DNA from: Ashinkailepas kermadecensis
Lineage: Eukaryota; Arthropoda; Thecostraca; Neolepadidae
Assembly (NCBI GenBank): GCA_034440615.1
Contig: JAOTOM010002673.1
Span: forward strand, 15,001-79,000
Direction of reading: 5' to 3'
Length of the DNA: 64,000 bases
Both the position numbers and the translations under genes were made by a program. This document shows positions 40,176 through 53,096 of this stretch, in pieces (position 1 is the stretch's first letter; every line of letters begins with the position of its first letter). The notes beneath the pieces were generated by a model. That model worked only from the letters and a program-made list of their open reading frames with translations, had not been told where the DNA came from and did no database searches.

Positions 40176-40323
40176 CTGGGATGACCTTTTTTTAAAACAA
40201 TGAGCTTTCCGAGCTCCTAGCGGCTCCATCGTCCGATGGTAAGATGATCACCAGGTGATACATCTGTCGATGGAGCCGCTAGGAGCTCTGAAAGCTTATT
40301 GTTCTTAAAAAGGGTCATCCCAG
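40176..40323. mobile_element. Foldback MITE with ~62-bp inverted arms
   Basis: The arms start CTGGGATGACC and end GGTCATCCCAG. They contain GAGCTCCTAGCGGCTCCATC and its exact complement, and differ at only a handful of positions over about 62 bases. Only about 20 bases separate them, so almost the whole 148-bp element is inverted repeat. No target duplication could be identified. There is no coding capacity. Confidence 0.85.
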
Positions 40324-43305
40324 ATATATCACTATCATAGGGTTTTTTCATTTGTAAATTTAAGCAATAAAAAAACATGAAAAATTCATATTGCGTTGCA
40401 TGGAAGGTTAGGCCAGGCTAGGCAAGGTTATGTTACTCATTTTCTTTATTTTGCATGCAAATTTTTGTTATATTACCGAACTCGGTGCCACTTTGGGTTT
40501 TATTTTTCCTCACAACAGAAAAACATTTGCAGAGGAAATGAGTTATCACATGTTAAGCACACTCAAACATTGCATTGGAAAAATATACTCCAAGAAATCA
40601 GAAATTGCCTTAAACTGCAAATTTACCCAAACATGGACAAATTCAGAGCACATGAATCCTAGCTCGAAACATCTTTCGAGGATCGTAAGCATGACCTTGC
40701 AATTTCCTGATCAAATTTTGCTTAAATACAAATGTGCCCAGCCAATGGTTTCATAAAATGACCAACTTGGTGACCTGATCATACCACATGTCAACATTTC
40801 ATTATTACCACAACTAAATCCTGGAACAGGATCTTTCATTTTGATTTGTCCCCCCAAGCAATCGGGACTTACCTGAAGAGGAAATCCATACATATAGGCA
40901 CCTACTCGCATGAGGTTTAGCATTTATATGAAATTTACGTTTGAAGTAGACTTGTATATCTGCAGCTTTGAGACACCAAAAGATCCCACATCAGGATTGG
41001 ATTTATACTTTTTAATCCTGGAATTTGAGTCGCATTTTCAATTGAGCAAACATTGCTGAGGGGAATCTGAAATGCTGTGATCTGGTCCCATTGGAATTAT
41101 TGTCGCGCCCACACCCCCTCAGCGAGACCTTGCTAGACGAGGCCCTACACTACTAAGTATTTCTGCAATAGAAGGCTGGGTTTCAGACCCCAGAGGATTT
41201 ACATTTGCATCAAGAGCAATTGAAGTTTGCACACTTTCATCGACAGATAGTACCAATAACAGTCCAGGACAATAGTTTTCAGACCAAGCCCAGCATTGAA
41301 ACTTGTCACCAGACCTTTGTTGAACGGCTACAGAATACCGCTTTGTTTGTAGTATGGTGCAAAACAACAAACCTTGCTGACTCACAACAAAGGCAGTACT
41401 CGCAAACTTAATACAAGAAAGAAACTAATAACCGCCAAGTGCATTATGAAATAGCACCACTATTTATAATGCGAGTGAATCATACACAGGCATCACCACC
41501 GGCACAAAGTTGGCTATCCGGCGCAAGACATGTAACATGCGCGCCATATATTTCAGTATCACCCTATCCGTGATTGGTTCAGCTGGTCACGTGACTGCGG
41601 CTTATGGCTAGGTGGTCGTGAAAGTGAGCCAATTGATATTTTGTAGGTGAAATAAATATTTTGTATTACCAAGTCTCATACATGAAATCTGTGGAAACAA
41701 CCTAAATCATTTTGACATATCTAATAGAAGAAAACGTCTAGTATACGAAAATGTAAGTAAGATGACGTAATTTTTTTTATCGAAGTGCTTGTTTCCCGGC
41801 TGGACAAAATAAAATATGGGAGATAGTTTTTTTTTAATCGAATTATGAAAATATTCGGATTCGACCATTTGGATTTGATTGCCTGCCACTTCCTTCAGGC
41901 AGGCTCAACAATAGGGATACGGCAACGAAATTGTTGACGTGAGACCAGGGGCGGGTTGCATATACTACGGGGTGTTTTCATATACTTTTGGTAAGGCATG
42001 GGCCTCACGATCTTTGCCTTGGACCCATCAACTCCTTGCTCTCTTGGTTATTGTTATTGCTTTCTTGCCCTCTTAACATGGGATACCATGAGATGCGCCC
42101 CACCAACCAAATTGTCAGCAATCATTGCGTCCATGCATTGGGGGTCACCAATCATTTTCTTTTTTCAACTTGCCCACCTATGCGCTAGACCATGCTCACG
42201 GGCGGCGGAGCGTCTCTGGCTAGCAGGGGGAGGCTCCCATCATGGTTGTCACTGAGATTGGTTGGGGGGAAAAAATTATTTTTAAGGTGGTTTATGCCGA
42301 CTGCAGTTGAGCACCAGTCGTCCTGTGGCACAATTCGTACTCACTACCACAGGCATCCACACCTGAAAATTTGCATGAATGCTCCATGTAAAATTTGCAA
42401 GTTCTACAGCAAAACAAAAGCGCCGACCCGTAACTCCCAGCTCGGCTGAGACTGGAATGTCGTCACCGCCGCCGGTGCCGTATAGCTGTTATTGAATAGC
42501 GCAGTTAGAGCCATTTTATTTCTGTTGGCGGAACAAGAAAGAAGCGCACCGTTTTTCCCTAATGCAATGCTCGACTAGGCCATAAAAATGTGGATCAGGC
42601 CATCAAAACGGTCGGCCCGCCTCCCCCCCATTTTTTTAATGACGTGACATTCTCTTAACATCAGCCGGCACTGATGAAATCCCAGAGCTGAGTATCTACG
42701 ACATGGATTGGCAATAATCCCACTTCACTTTATTCGGTTGCACCGGACAATGTTGACAGCTTTATCACGAAACAACCTTAGGTCCCAGTCACCCTAGTCA
42801 TGTTCCCCTTCAGATTCCGCAGCGTTTGCTGATAGTGGCCATGGCCCACCGCGTCGGCAAGTTCGTAGGCCTAGGGCGCCCAGAAACAAACCGCTGCGTG
42901 GGCACAACGGTAGACACACAGGAAAGGATCAAATGTCATGTGAGAGAAGGGAGAGCGAATGAATTAAAGGGCAGGTGGGTGGGATCGTTTCCATCTGTCA
43001 AACTGGCTGGCGTGGGCGCACTGACCTTCCAGTCTTGTTTTCGCCGCACTGAGTCGTCCAAAGTCTACAATCCAGACTTCCCCTCCCCAATTCCTTTGTT
43101 CCGCCCTCACCCCTTCCGTCTCACAGCACCTGAGCGTGACTGAGTCACGGCACCTCAGTGTGACTGCGTCTCGGGCCCTGGCCATCATAGCGTGTGTCGC
43201 TATTTAGCGCTTGGGTTCCGATGCTGGGACATGGGAGTCTGCGGTCGCCGACGCCCACGAGACGTACACACCCGCCAGGAATATCTGATCCGGGTCTGTC
43301 TTAAT
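40324..43305. other. AT-rich intergenic DNA, no gene recognised
   Basis: About 3 kb with neither coding exons nor clear repeats. Short reading frames of 60-108 codons here lack motifs. Confidence 0.45.
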
Positions 43306-43525
43306 CTCTGATGCGAGGTCCGGGACAGCCGGAGCCGCTGCCCCGACCATTCAGCTGGGACAGGATAGGAGCCGCTGCCCTGACCACCCAGCTGGGACAG
43401 GACAGCCGGAGCCGCTGCCCTGACCACCCAGCTGGGACAGGATAGGAGCCGCTGCCCTGACCACCCAGCCGGGACAGGACAGCCGGAGCCGCTGCCCCGA
43501 CTATCCAGCTGAGACAGGACAGCCC
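43306..43525. repeat. ~38-bp minisatellite, six units
   Basis: GCCGCTGCCCTGACCACCCA followed by GCTGGGACAGGA recurs. Units end alternately in TAGGA and in CAGCCGGA, so a two-unit (about 75-bp) higher-order repeat is visible. Confidence 0.85.
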
Positions 43526-44084
43526 GCTGCTCTCGGCCAGCGAGTCACGGTGAGTTTGCGTTTTCGGCGACCCGCCACCGCTGTCGACCGCGTCGTCGGC
43601 GAAGGCCTGTCGGTCGACGAAGGCCTGGTTTGGCGCCCTGTCGGTCGACTGTCGTGGCACCTCGTCAGCGGGAAAGAACAATCACATCGCTGCACGCGGC
43701 CCCCGGACCAGAGCACGGTGCACGGGTGCGACGGGTCCGGCCGCCTCTCACCGCAGCCGGCCGGCACCAGATGTCCTTCGGCCCGTCGAACGGCGCCGCA
43801 CATTCTCCCGCGCCGCGCGCAGACTAATAATAGCCGTTTCGAAACGGGACGACAACGGCGCGCGAGGGTGCGAAGAGCGGTATTTCGGGAGCGTCCAGCA
43901 AAACACCCGAAAACGATGACAGACGGCGGAGCAGTCCGCGCCAGCCGTCTGTAGACACCGGCCCGAGACGCGCACCATGGCTGTATAACACAGCAGTGGT
44001 GGTGTATAGTAGCGTTGGTGCATACCACACGAGACCAAAGCTCACGTGCACATTGAAGCAGAGCAGTGCACGCAGTCAAAGCAC
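43526..44084. other. GC-rich spacer, no gene recognised
   Basis: No conserved coding sequence on either strand. Confidence 0.4.
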
Positions 44085-44390
44085 AAGCCCACGGAGGATT
44101 GGTTATTGGTTTCAACGACACGTCGACCGTTGAGTCGTATAGCGTCGCCAATCTCACAATTCCAGGGAGGGTTGGTTGACAGATTTGGTGGGCAAGTGGT
44201 TCAGTGTACAAAGTGCAACCAAGAAGGGCCCTTGTGGCTCATGGTTGCACTGATCTTTTATGTCTTTATGTCTCATGCCGATTGGTCGCGGGCGAAGAGT
44301 AGCGACAGGTGAGATTCGAACCCACAATCTTTCGATTGTGAGACGAGCATCTTACCCCTAGACCACTCGTCCCCTTAAGCCCACGGAGGA
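44085..44390 (-). mobile_element. SINE with Val(CAC)-like head, interrupted, perfect 14-bp duplication
   Basis: AAGCCCACGGAGGA at 44085-44098 and 44377-44390 flanks the element (44099-44376). The head (GGGGACGAGTGGTCTAGGGG, loop CTCACAA, GTGGGTTCGAATCTCACC) is the best-preserved Val-type head of the three. The body is split by foreign sequence at about 44158-44270. The tail lies at 44099-44115. Confidence 0.85.
44158..44270. mobile_element. 113-bp insertion inside the SINE body
   Basis: The other SINE copies read CAATCTCTCACGCCGATTGG without a break. Here TCTCAC (44152-44157) and TCTCAT (44271-44276) flank 113 bases of unrelated sequence, consistent with a 5-6 bp target duplication. The insert has GTGCAACC and GGTTGCAC in opposite orientation but no matching termini, and I cannot name its family. 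Confidence 0.6.
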
Positions 44391-44466
44391 GCGGTGGTTG
44401 GTTGGCTATTGGAGTTTAGGGGCGCATGGACTGCGTCGGTCATGCAGCGCCCACGGAGGAGCAGTG
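44380..44466 (-). mobile_element. Solo LINE 3' end inserted in the SINE's target duplication
   Basis: The element is about 44397-44449, bracketed by CCCACGGAGGAGCGGTG (44380-44396) and CCCACGGAGGAGCAGTG (44450-44466). It contains GGTTGGCTATTGGAGTTTAG, GGGCGCATGG and GGTCATGCAGCGCCC. The right copy of the SINE's duplication became the target, leaving three copies of CCCACGGAGGA in the locus. Confidence 0.85.
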
Positions 44467-44694
44467 CAGGCCACGAGGCAGCAGCGTAAGTCACATCTGA
44501 GCGGCAATGGTCGTGGAACACAGGTGCGGCCAATGCAGGTCAGATTGGGCTGGGTCGGTACAGGTCTCGCACCACCAGGGACACTGTCGGCAGCGACGAC
44601 GGACATAACCGGGCCCGGCACCGACAACACGGGCCAGGCGGGCAGCGGTGACAGACCGGCACACCAGAGCCACCCCTCGCCGACAGCATCTGCT

Positions 44695-44850
44695 GCGGGA
44701 GGGCGGACCATTCGCTCGGCCACGGCAGCCACGCCAGAACAGCGGCCCACCCACGGCAGCCACGCCAGAACAACCCGTCCGGCCACGGCAGCCACGCCAG
44801 AACAACCCGTCCGCCCACGGCAGCCACGGCAGAACAGCCGCCCGTGCATG
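44695..44850. repeat. ~32-bp minisatellite, four units
   Basis: CACGGCAGCCACGCCAGAAC recurs at 44721, 44752, 44784 and 44816. Confidence 0.85.
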
Positions 44851-45945
44851 GATTGATTCGACGTCATGGGGCGCACCGGTAGCCAGATGATTTGAACCCG
44901 TGTTAACGATATTGATAATGATAACGATCAATTCGAATGCTATACCATGTGGATGCCAGTCATGCATCTTAGCTCGAGACGCTCGCTGGTCACTTCGGCC
45001 TTCGGAGCGTTAAAATTCAGGTCACACAGAGTACACGTGCAGAATGCGGGCAGAGCACCGTCGGACTTGCTGGCAAGGGTGCCGTTGGAATCCGCACGCA
45101 TCGCCCACAGCTGACCGCACCGTTCCAACGCAAACATTCGCCGCTGCCACCGGCAGGCGGGCCTCGGACCCGGCGCCGGCGCTACTCACGTTTCATGGCA
45201 TGTGTCTGGTCGCCGCCACATCCCCGCTCGGCTCGCGTCTGCACGGCGTTCACACACTGCACGCGCCTGGTCTACACCATGGTGTGCGCGGGGCGCGTCA
45301 CGTCACCTGACGACCGGTCGGCGGTCGGACACGGTGTGGCGGCCAGGTCGCGCCGCCGCGCCGTCATGTGAATGTGGTCGGCCGCCGCTGACCTCGGCCG
45401 GCCGGCCGGCCGCCACCGAAAGTGAAAGCGCCGCCGCCGCCGAGCCGGCCGGCGCGCGCTGCGACCGCTGTCGCCAGCGGCTGTGGGTCAGTCGCGGTTG
45501 TCCAGCTCGCACACACACAACGCTCTTACTCTCCACAGCGCCGGCGGGGAGGCCGTGGCGCGCGGCGCGGCCCTGGCCGTGAATCTCGGGAGAAAGCCGG
45601 CCACCGCGGCGCCGACCCGGCTTTCAGGGTCAATGTCGTCGCGCTGACCGGCCGGGCGGATTACTCGCGTCTGCTGAGCACGGCCGCGGCTGGCTGGCTG
45701 GCTGGCTGTCGGCGGCGGCCCGGTCCGGCCGGCCGTGACGCCGCCTTCCGGTGTGTTGGGGGCCGGTGCTGGCCCGGCGGGCAGCCGGCCGGCCCAACAC
45801 GTCCGGGCTGGGCGGCGACACGTCGGCGCCGACCGCATCGACGCCACTTGCGTGGGTGGCGGCGGTGACTGTAGCGGCGCGTGAGTCACACCCCCACCCC
45901 CGGCCGAGCTCACCCCACCTGCTTCGGTCAGGGCCCGCCCAGCCC
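44851..45945. other. Intergenic; CpG-rich from about 45280
   Basis: Before 45280 nothing is recognised. After it, CG density is high with a GGCTGGCTGGCTGGCTG run at about 45690. No coding sequence is supported. A donor-like AAC|GTGAGT on the - strand occurs near 45187. Confidence 0.35.
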
Positions 45946-46300
45946 CGCCCGCCACGACTGAGCAGCCACACCAGCGCAGGCTGTGGTGCGGCACTACCAA
46001 CGCCGCCCGCCACGACTAGGCAGCCACACCAGCGCAGGCTGTGGTGCGGCACGACCAGCCCCGCCCGCCACGACTGGGCAGCCACACCAGCGCAGGCTGT
46101 GGTGCGGCACGACCAGCCCCGCCCGCCACGACTGGGCAGCCACACCAGCGCAGGCTGTGATGCGGCACTACCAGCCCCGCCCGCCACGACTGGGCAGCCA
46201 CACCAGCGCTGTGGTGCGGCACTACCAGCACCTCCCGCCACGACTGGGCAGCCACACCAGCGCTGTGGTGCGCCACTACCAACGCCGCCCGCCACGACCG
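45946..46300. repeat. 57-bp minisatellite, about seven units
   Basis: CGCCCGCCACGACTGGGCAG followed by CCACACCAGCGCAGGCTGTG and GTGCGGCACTACCA recurs every 57-58 bases. The last copies are shortened to about 47 bases by loss of part of the middle. Confidence 0.92.
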
Positions 46301-47180
46301 AATCCGGCGGCCGACAGGCGGCAAGAACAGCCATGAACATTGAACAGCCAGCCAGCCGCCTGTCGACCACACTTGCCATAGCGCAGACGGGCCGGGCCGG
46401 GCCGCACCGTCACGGCAAACACGGCGGCGCCGGACCGGCGCCTGCCGGTGTGATTCACTCTACCCGGCGACCAGCTGCTCGGACGGTGACAGCAGGCCGC
46501 CGACACGCCACGGAGGGGACGCCGACCGAACCTGACCCGGCCTGACCGGGCCGGGCCACCGGCGAGCAGCCCGAGCTGCAGCTCGCTCTGCATGCGCCGC
46601 CAAAGCAGAGCCTGCGGATCGCCGGGCCCGGTGCGCCGCCGCGCCACCCTCAAAGGCGACACACGGCGCGCACTGGCAGTCAGACGCCTCCCAAGACGCG
46701 TAAACACGTCTCCTATGGCGCACGGGCAATCCAATCACGCCGCCGCGGAGCAAATCAGCCGCATTCAGAGCAGCTGCATCTCGGCAGGCGTGCCGAGCCG
46801 CCGCCTCCCGGGCCGACCACGCGCCAGCTGACGGGCCGCCGAGGCGCAGGCGGCCTCAAGGTCCCGCCGCCGACGCGAAGCCCACTCGTGCCGACTGCGG
46901 CGCAGTGGACCTCTCGACGGCCAGCTGCGGCGTCACAGTGCCGTGACGTCACGGCCGGCGGCGGCGCTGATTGGGCGCCGGCGGCTGTCGCCGTGTGATG
47001 GTCGAGCGGCGGCCAGGGTCGCCGCCTTGCCGCTCGCCGAACAGGCCGCGACCCGACGACGCGGCGACCTCCGTCGGTCAGCCAGGGCTCCCAGGGGACG
47101 ACAGCACACCGATCACCAACCACAGATACGACTGTGTCGACCATCCCAGGTCCGCGGACGCCTTGGCTTGCAGGTACATA
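46301..47180. other. CpG-rich block, no gene recognised
   Basis: Very GC-rich sequence with frames open on both strands but no domain or splice structure I can support. Confidence 0.4.
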
Positions 47181-50100
47181 CGGCCCAAATTAGTTTGTTT
47201 TTGTTGATATGGAGACCAGAATGCATGGCTTGACGCATGATGTAGGCGTATCAAGCCAATTGGTAGTCGCTGGATAGTAGCGCATGGTGACTAAATCGAA
47301 GCCAGCCAAGAATTGTCACTCATCAAAATATGACTGATAAATTGCTGAATGACCTTGATGCCCCTAAATAGATGAAAATACCCTTCGGTCTTTCACGTGG
47401 CCATTAGCCAGACAAATTGACACAATACATCCTGTGTGGGCTTGTTCACGAGACACCATGGGTTTTGAAGACCCAGGTGTCCTGACGTAGCGCTTTTGTC
47501 TTCTTTGAGAAATGGCCCCAGGGACGTGGGGCGCGTGCACCGGCACGCATACAGAGTTCCCACGGTAGCACGACGACACCGCTACTGCGACAGACTGTCA
47601 TTATCACCGAGCTCGCAATACACTTCGACATACTTCGCCCCTCACTCAGTGGTGATGGTTTGGTGTCTTGGGGCGCGCATACTACTCGATAATTTTGCGC
47701 CCATAACACATTCACTGCAACAGCGCTACGATCCCGTACCTCTCTGCCACTCGATTCACTATCGCATCTCCGTTCGAGTCACTTTATATTGCGAACTACC
47801 ACCATGCTCACTGCGACCCTCTCCCTCCACGACCAGAGACACGGTCCCTCATTTACCTACGACACACTGCCTAACTTGCGCTCAAATATCGTCGAGGCAC
47901 CCCTGCTCAATTCACTGGAACAATAATTGCTGGGTCAACTTCATTTTAGTGCATCGTACTACCTCATCACCATTACCAATTACTTCACGCGACATTGCCC
48001 ACTATTTCACCACAGGATACCATGTCCGTTTCGCAGCTTCCAATTGGAAAACTCACTCAGCCGTTGCACACGCAATGCTCTGCTCCATGGCCTAACCAAC
48101 TAACATCACAACGATGATATCTGCCAGCTAACGAACTGACATGACATTAAGAGACGCTGGCGGTCACGACGGCAAGATGATTATCTGCCAACCAAACAAC
48201 TAACATCACGACATGAAGAGACATCGGCGCTCACGACGGCAACATGACTATCTGCCGCAGATCAGTAGGTATTCATAGGTGCATGGCTTGGTATTAAGGG
48301 ACAGGCAAACGTCACCAGGCAATGGTTTCAAGCGACCATCGCCGAGACGATCATGAGGCAGACGGAACGGTATGAAGAAGTAGATGATTAATTTACTCTT
48401 TGTTTATCACTGAAACAAAACGTTGTCGACCTAAGTGCCTCGGGTAATTTTTCAGAATGCAGGTTTACAGCAATAGAGCCCCGAAGTTCCATCTGTAACG
48501 CCGTAACCCGCGGGAAAAACTGCTGTCAAGCCGTGATATCACAACGCACAAGGCGAGTTGTGTTACGTATTTGCCAACACTGTCGCGATAGTATAACCCG
48601 CGACCACACCCCGCCGTGACAGCGCACCACAGCTTTAATGAAGTGGCTGGTTGGTCAGGGACTTAGGGTGTGGTGGTGGTGGCTATCGGGGTATCAACTC
48701 GGCAGACAAACAAATCGACTCGCAAAAGAGCAAAAACTCATTTTATTAAAACTGGCGAAACGGAACATATTTTTCGAGCAAATTTCCAGATATGGGTAGC
48801 CACAAAAGTGAAGCAAAACCCGTGCCACTGATTGCCCCATCATGGGCGGGGTAGTAGTGTTTATTCCATCAAGAAAGCAAGGGAAATCATATCCACGGCC
48901 ACAAAGGATGTGCAGCACGCTCTGAAGAAAACCACGCATCCTCAGTTTCAAAGGACGCCTGCAGTACGGAAAACCTTTCGTTCGTCACATGCTTGCTATA
49001 CACACCCGCCCATCCACCAGGGTCATTACCGGCGACATAATGAGTTTCCTGAAACCATGCGGGGCGGGGCCGGTTTGTCATCGTGCCGTGGATCAGCCCA
49101 AGTTTCCAGTGGCCCGGTGGCGGTGGCCGCAGCCAGCAGCCGACCACAGCTCGCGGTACAGAGAAGCGCGCCCCTGACTCAGCGGATTCGCAGACGCCAG
49201 TGTTGACGCGACGCGTCGCCGCTTCCGCAAAACCTTCCGAAACAGTTCCGCGAAATAGCGGGCTCCGGAAGACTTTAGTCACGCATTGAGACTGGTGTTG
49301 CTTTGACAGAATTAAATGCAATTGCATAATTATCTATCGAGCATCTAGGAGGTCTAGGAAGGACGGAGAATGGCACATAGGGTGTCTAAATTCACTCAGT
49401 GCGTAGAATGTAAATAATATAATTCCTCTCTCAAGAGTTTGTGATAGGTAATGGAAACGGAAACGCATTCAGCCGATTCCTTACATTTAAACAGGCCGAA
49501 CGTCCGATTTAATGACTATATTCCTCAGGACTTTGATATGTCAATATGAATTACATTTACACCATGGCCTAGAAGCCTAAAATCGAGAATTTTGACAAGC
49601 TGTGCACAGTATCTGTTTTGAAACGCAAACTACACAACACTGCACAATGCAATAATCGATGGCAAGTATAAAGTGGAATGTTTGACATTGTGGCTTCAGG
49701 AGCACCGACAGCGAGATCATACGGCGCCAAGAACAACACTATGAATAGCAACTTCAGTTACCCTAGCCTGGCGCTCACAGGTTAATGAGTGTATTCACCA
49801 CTGCCTACCAGACGTAATCTCGCTAGCCTCTGCAACTCAGGGATGTGGTGGTTGCAATCAACAACATTTCGCAACGAATTGAGAAAAGTAACTGGTTAAA
49901 AGAAATCTGGCGTGCCACGAGGAAAAACAAGGGAATAAGATGCATATGCAATCACCGACACCCCAGGGCAGATCAGGTCAATTTTTCCTCCAAAAGCCGG
50001 GTATCGGCAACTACAATCTAGTCGTGTACAGCTTGCGTGAAAAAAGAGCCGAGAAATAAGCACTAGAATATAGCGGGCGGAGATTCCTAGAATTACCAGA

Positions 50101-51640
50101 CAGCATATTTAACCTCAATATGCATGACAATGATGCGCTCCCAATGAAGCCTAGCTGTTCACAAAAAGCGTGATATGCAATAATTTATGAAAGCTTGCAA
50201 ATGACTGGTTTGAATCCGTTGGATTGTCGACGCGTTGACTGCTTCAGTCAAATAATGGATAGCTTGGTAGCAGTTGGTAGTTTGGTGCTACCACGCAATT
50301 CCGTCACATAGCAAGTGGCTTAGTGCTACCAAGCAAAATATATTCCACCGAATTAGAACACGTAGCGTGAACATCCTCAAAAAATGTTTTTCCCTCGAAA
50401 AAGGCCATCCCTCGGCCAATTGGGATGAAAGGCAACGGCCCCCAAATGACTACGGTGGGCCACGGCGATACGGCGTGGTCTGTTACAACACCACATGAAA
50501 TGGAAATTGTCTGGCACAGTAAATGCAAGAAACGGGTAAACACCACTGAAGGGTCGGGTAGGGTAGGATAAGCATAATGAAACAGAGGTAAGCTCATAGC
50601 TGGACGATCCAGCACGATCTGTGATTTTTGTAGCCTAACGTTGGCAAAGGATGTAGCACCAGTGCTGCCAGGTGGTGACCGGCTGCAGCGCGCCGTTTTC
50701 CAGTGGTCGCAACAAAGCTGTTTGGGGTGGCGCCCGGCCCGCCAGATAGGCAGGGTCCAGGGCTGCACCGACCGACCCTCAGTCGGACGGGCGACCAGAC
50801 AGCCGACACTGTCCCCCGGGCCATGAACACCCAACACTACTTTTATGGAGACCTATCGAGGTGGCCCGCCTAACTGGCCTCTCCACGTCACTAAAGCCCA
50901 CAAGTCTCGTGCAACCACAGCACACTTTGAAGCTGTCGCATGTCGGGGAGGGGAGGAGAAACAATTTTTACAAGCGAGAAGGAGAACTACCTCAGGAACC
51001 AGACCACATAGTCAATTCACTTGCATGACTGGACGGAATAATGTCCTAAAATGAAATACGGTAGAAAGGAAAAGCACGCAGCTAGAAACCATCGAGCTTT
51101 ACATCAAATTACAAACGTCGTCTGCATTTCCCAGAGGTAGAAGTTTACACATTTGCGGGGAGGGAGGGGCGCGAGCTCTCAAGAATTCGCAAGCTTGCTC
51201 AAGAACATCAGCCTAAAGGACGTTCACTAGATGAGTTAGAGCTCAGAACTGCATCATACCAATCATGATTTTGGCGAAGTCCATCGTGTAAAACTTGATA
51301 CAATTTGCAGTCATATTAAACAGACACCTTCCCGCCCAATTTCGTCACAGTGGCTCAATGTATGCCACAGCGAGGCGCAATGACAGCTCCGAGACAACTT
51401 TTATAGTCGCGACTTCCGCCGCTGAGTAATGCCCATTTCACGTCGACACGAACACACGAACGTTGTTTACGGGGGACACAGCTGCTAAATTATTCACAAC
51501 GGCTCTATTATGCACATTTCCTCCGAACTGCTGCGGCATAACTTCCGGCCCGGCCCGCGGCTGACCTCCGGGCCGCCGCTGTTGAGCCACTGTCTTAGCC
51601 AGTCGCGCCGAGAAGCCGGGGCTGATGAAAAACTCCGATC
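47181..51640. other. Intergenic or intronic AT-rich DNA
   Basis: About 4.4 kb without supported exons. A GGGGCGCGCATACTAC..TTGCGCCCATAAC segment at about 47665-47705 is a probable diverged LINE tail. Frames up to about 200 codons (47496-48095) have no domain. Confidence 0.45.
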
Positions 51641-52000
51641 AGCCGGGCCTGAGGGGCTGCCTTCAGCCGGGCCCGATGGGCTGCCTTCAGCCGGACCTGC
51701 TGGGCTGCCTTCAGCCGGGCCCGATGGGCTGCCTTCAGCCGGACCTGCTGGGCTGCCTTCAGCCGGGCCCGATCGGATGTCTTCAGCCAGGCCTGAGGGG
51801 CTGCCGTCAGCCGGACCTGCTGGGCTGCCCTCAGCCGGGCCCGATGGGCTGCCCTCAGCCGGGCCCGATGGGCTGCCCTCAGCCGGGCCCGATGGGCTGC
51901 CCTCAGCCGGGCCCGATGGGCTGCCCTCAGCCGGGCCCGATGGGCTGCCCTCAGCCGGGCCCAATGGGCTGCACTCAGCCGGGCCCGATGGGCTGCCTTA
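51641..52000. repeat. 24-bp minisatellite, about fifteen units
   Basis: CCTCAGCCGGGCCCGATGGG followed by CTGC recurs. The left copies vary (GGACCTGCTGGG, GGCCTGAGGGG) and the right six are almost identical. The unit length is a multiple of three, giving Gly/Pro/Ser/Ala repeats in several frames on both strands. A real repetitive protein cannot be excluded, but nothing flanking supports one. Confidence 0.92.
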
Positions 52001-53096
52001 GCACTACCACCGACCGCTGCGGATGGGCTGGGTCTGCGGTGGCTAGTTCAGCAGACGCACCCGGTCCGCCGCCAACTGCCGCAGCCCAGGACCCGGCCTG
52101 CCCCGACCAAGATGCCAAGCTGATCCCGGTCCATACAAAAATGGAACGGTCTCGCAGAAGTCGAATCTCACGTGGCGGACGTAAACGTTACAACAATCCA
52201 CTTAGATAAAGTCATAAAGTGTTGAGGCTTAAGAGCCACAGGGGCCCATCTGGGTTAAGCCTATCTAGAAAAGGTACTAGAAATGTACATACTCTCACCC
52301 CAATCAATCCCTTATCTCAAGTTCCTAGGGAGCTATATATCCCAGCCTATCTAGCACCATTCACTTGCTATTGCATAACACTCAACAATTACAAACTCCT
52401 CCCATCATACCCATTGTGCTACCATAGCCAATCTCATCAGTATCACATCCCGAAGGAAGGTGCTGAATCCACTGCTAGGTACACCCTATATAAAGTTATA
52501 AAGCGTTTATATTTAATAAGAGACCCAAGGGCCCACCCAGTTAAGTTTGTAAATGGAAGATACCATAAGCCTGGCAAAAAGACCCACCCCAACCATCCCA
52601 CATCCTGAAGAAACCAGTCCACCAATATCCCACACACCTATCAACGCCGATCACCCTAGCTATCCAGCCCTATTCCCCTGATCCCTCTTAACACATGTGG
52701 ATTGAATGCCTTATCAATAATTTTCAAACTGGATCCATGCCTGCTTAAAGGGGTCTGTGCTGTGCAAATTTACTTAACATAAATCTCATCCCATCCATCA
52801 CAAATTATAACTCAAAAACAAGATTTTCCTAGATGTGTGCTGGCGAGCGAAAACTAGTTCGGAAAATTAAGCACAACAGTGGACAATGTGAGAAAACAGG
52901 AGGAACTGAATGTATCATTGTAATTGTTTGCATAACGTAGGCTGACAATGTAACAACGGGTGATACTTGTTTGTATGTCAAATGCTCTAATCAGGTGGGT
53001 TGTGGGTTGGGCACACTTACTATTTAGTGACAGTGGCAAATTATTCGCGACAGTGGGCAATGTGTGGAAAATTGCTGTCAGCTGAGTATTTTCCAG
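52001..53096. other. Spacer with an unassigned 130-codon frame
   Basis: A + strand frame at 52219-52608 contains YTLYKVIKRLYLIRDPRAHP and VKFVNGRYHKPGKKT. It differs in composition from the GC-rich repeat just upstream, but has no ATG near its start and no family I recognise. Confidence 0.25.

Noticed and set aside
44277..44376. A tRNA-Val gene
   Set aside because: The same head occurs in three places, always fused to the same body and tail; it lacks an intact acceptor stem.
51494..52209. A collagen-like or repetitive secreted protein over the 24-bp array
   Set aside because: Three frames on both strands are equally open, with no signal peptide, start context or flanking coding sequence.
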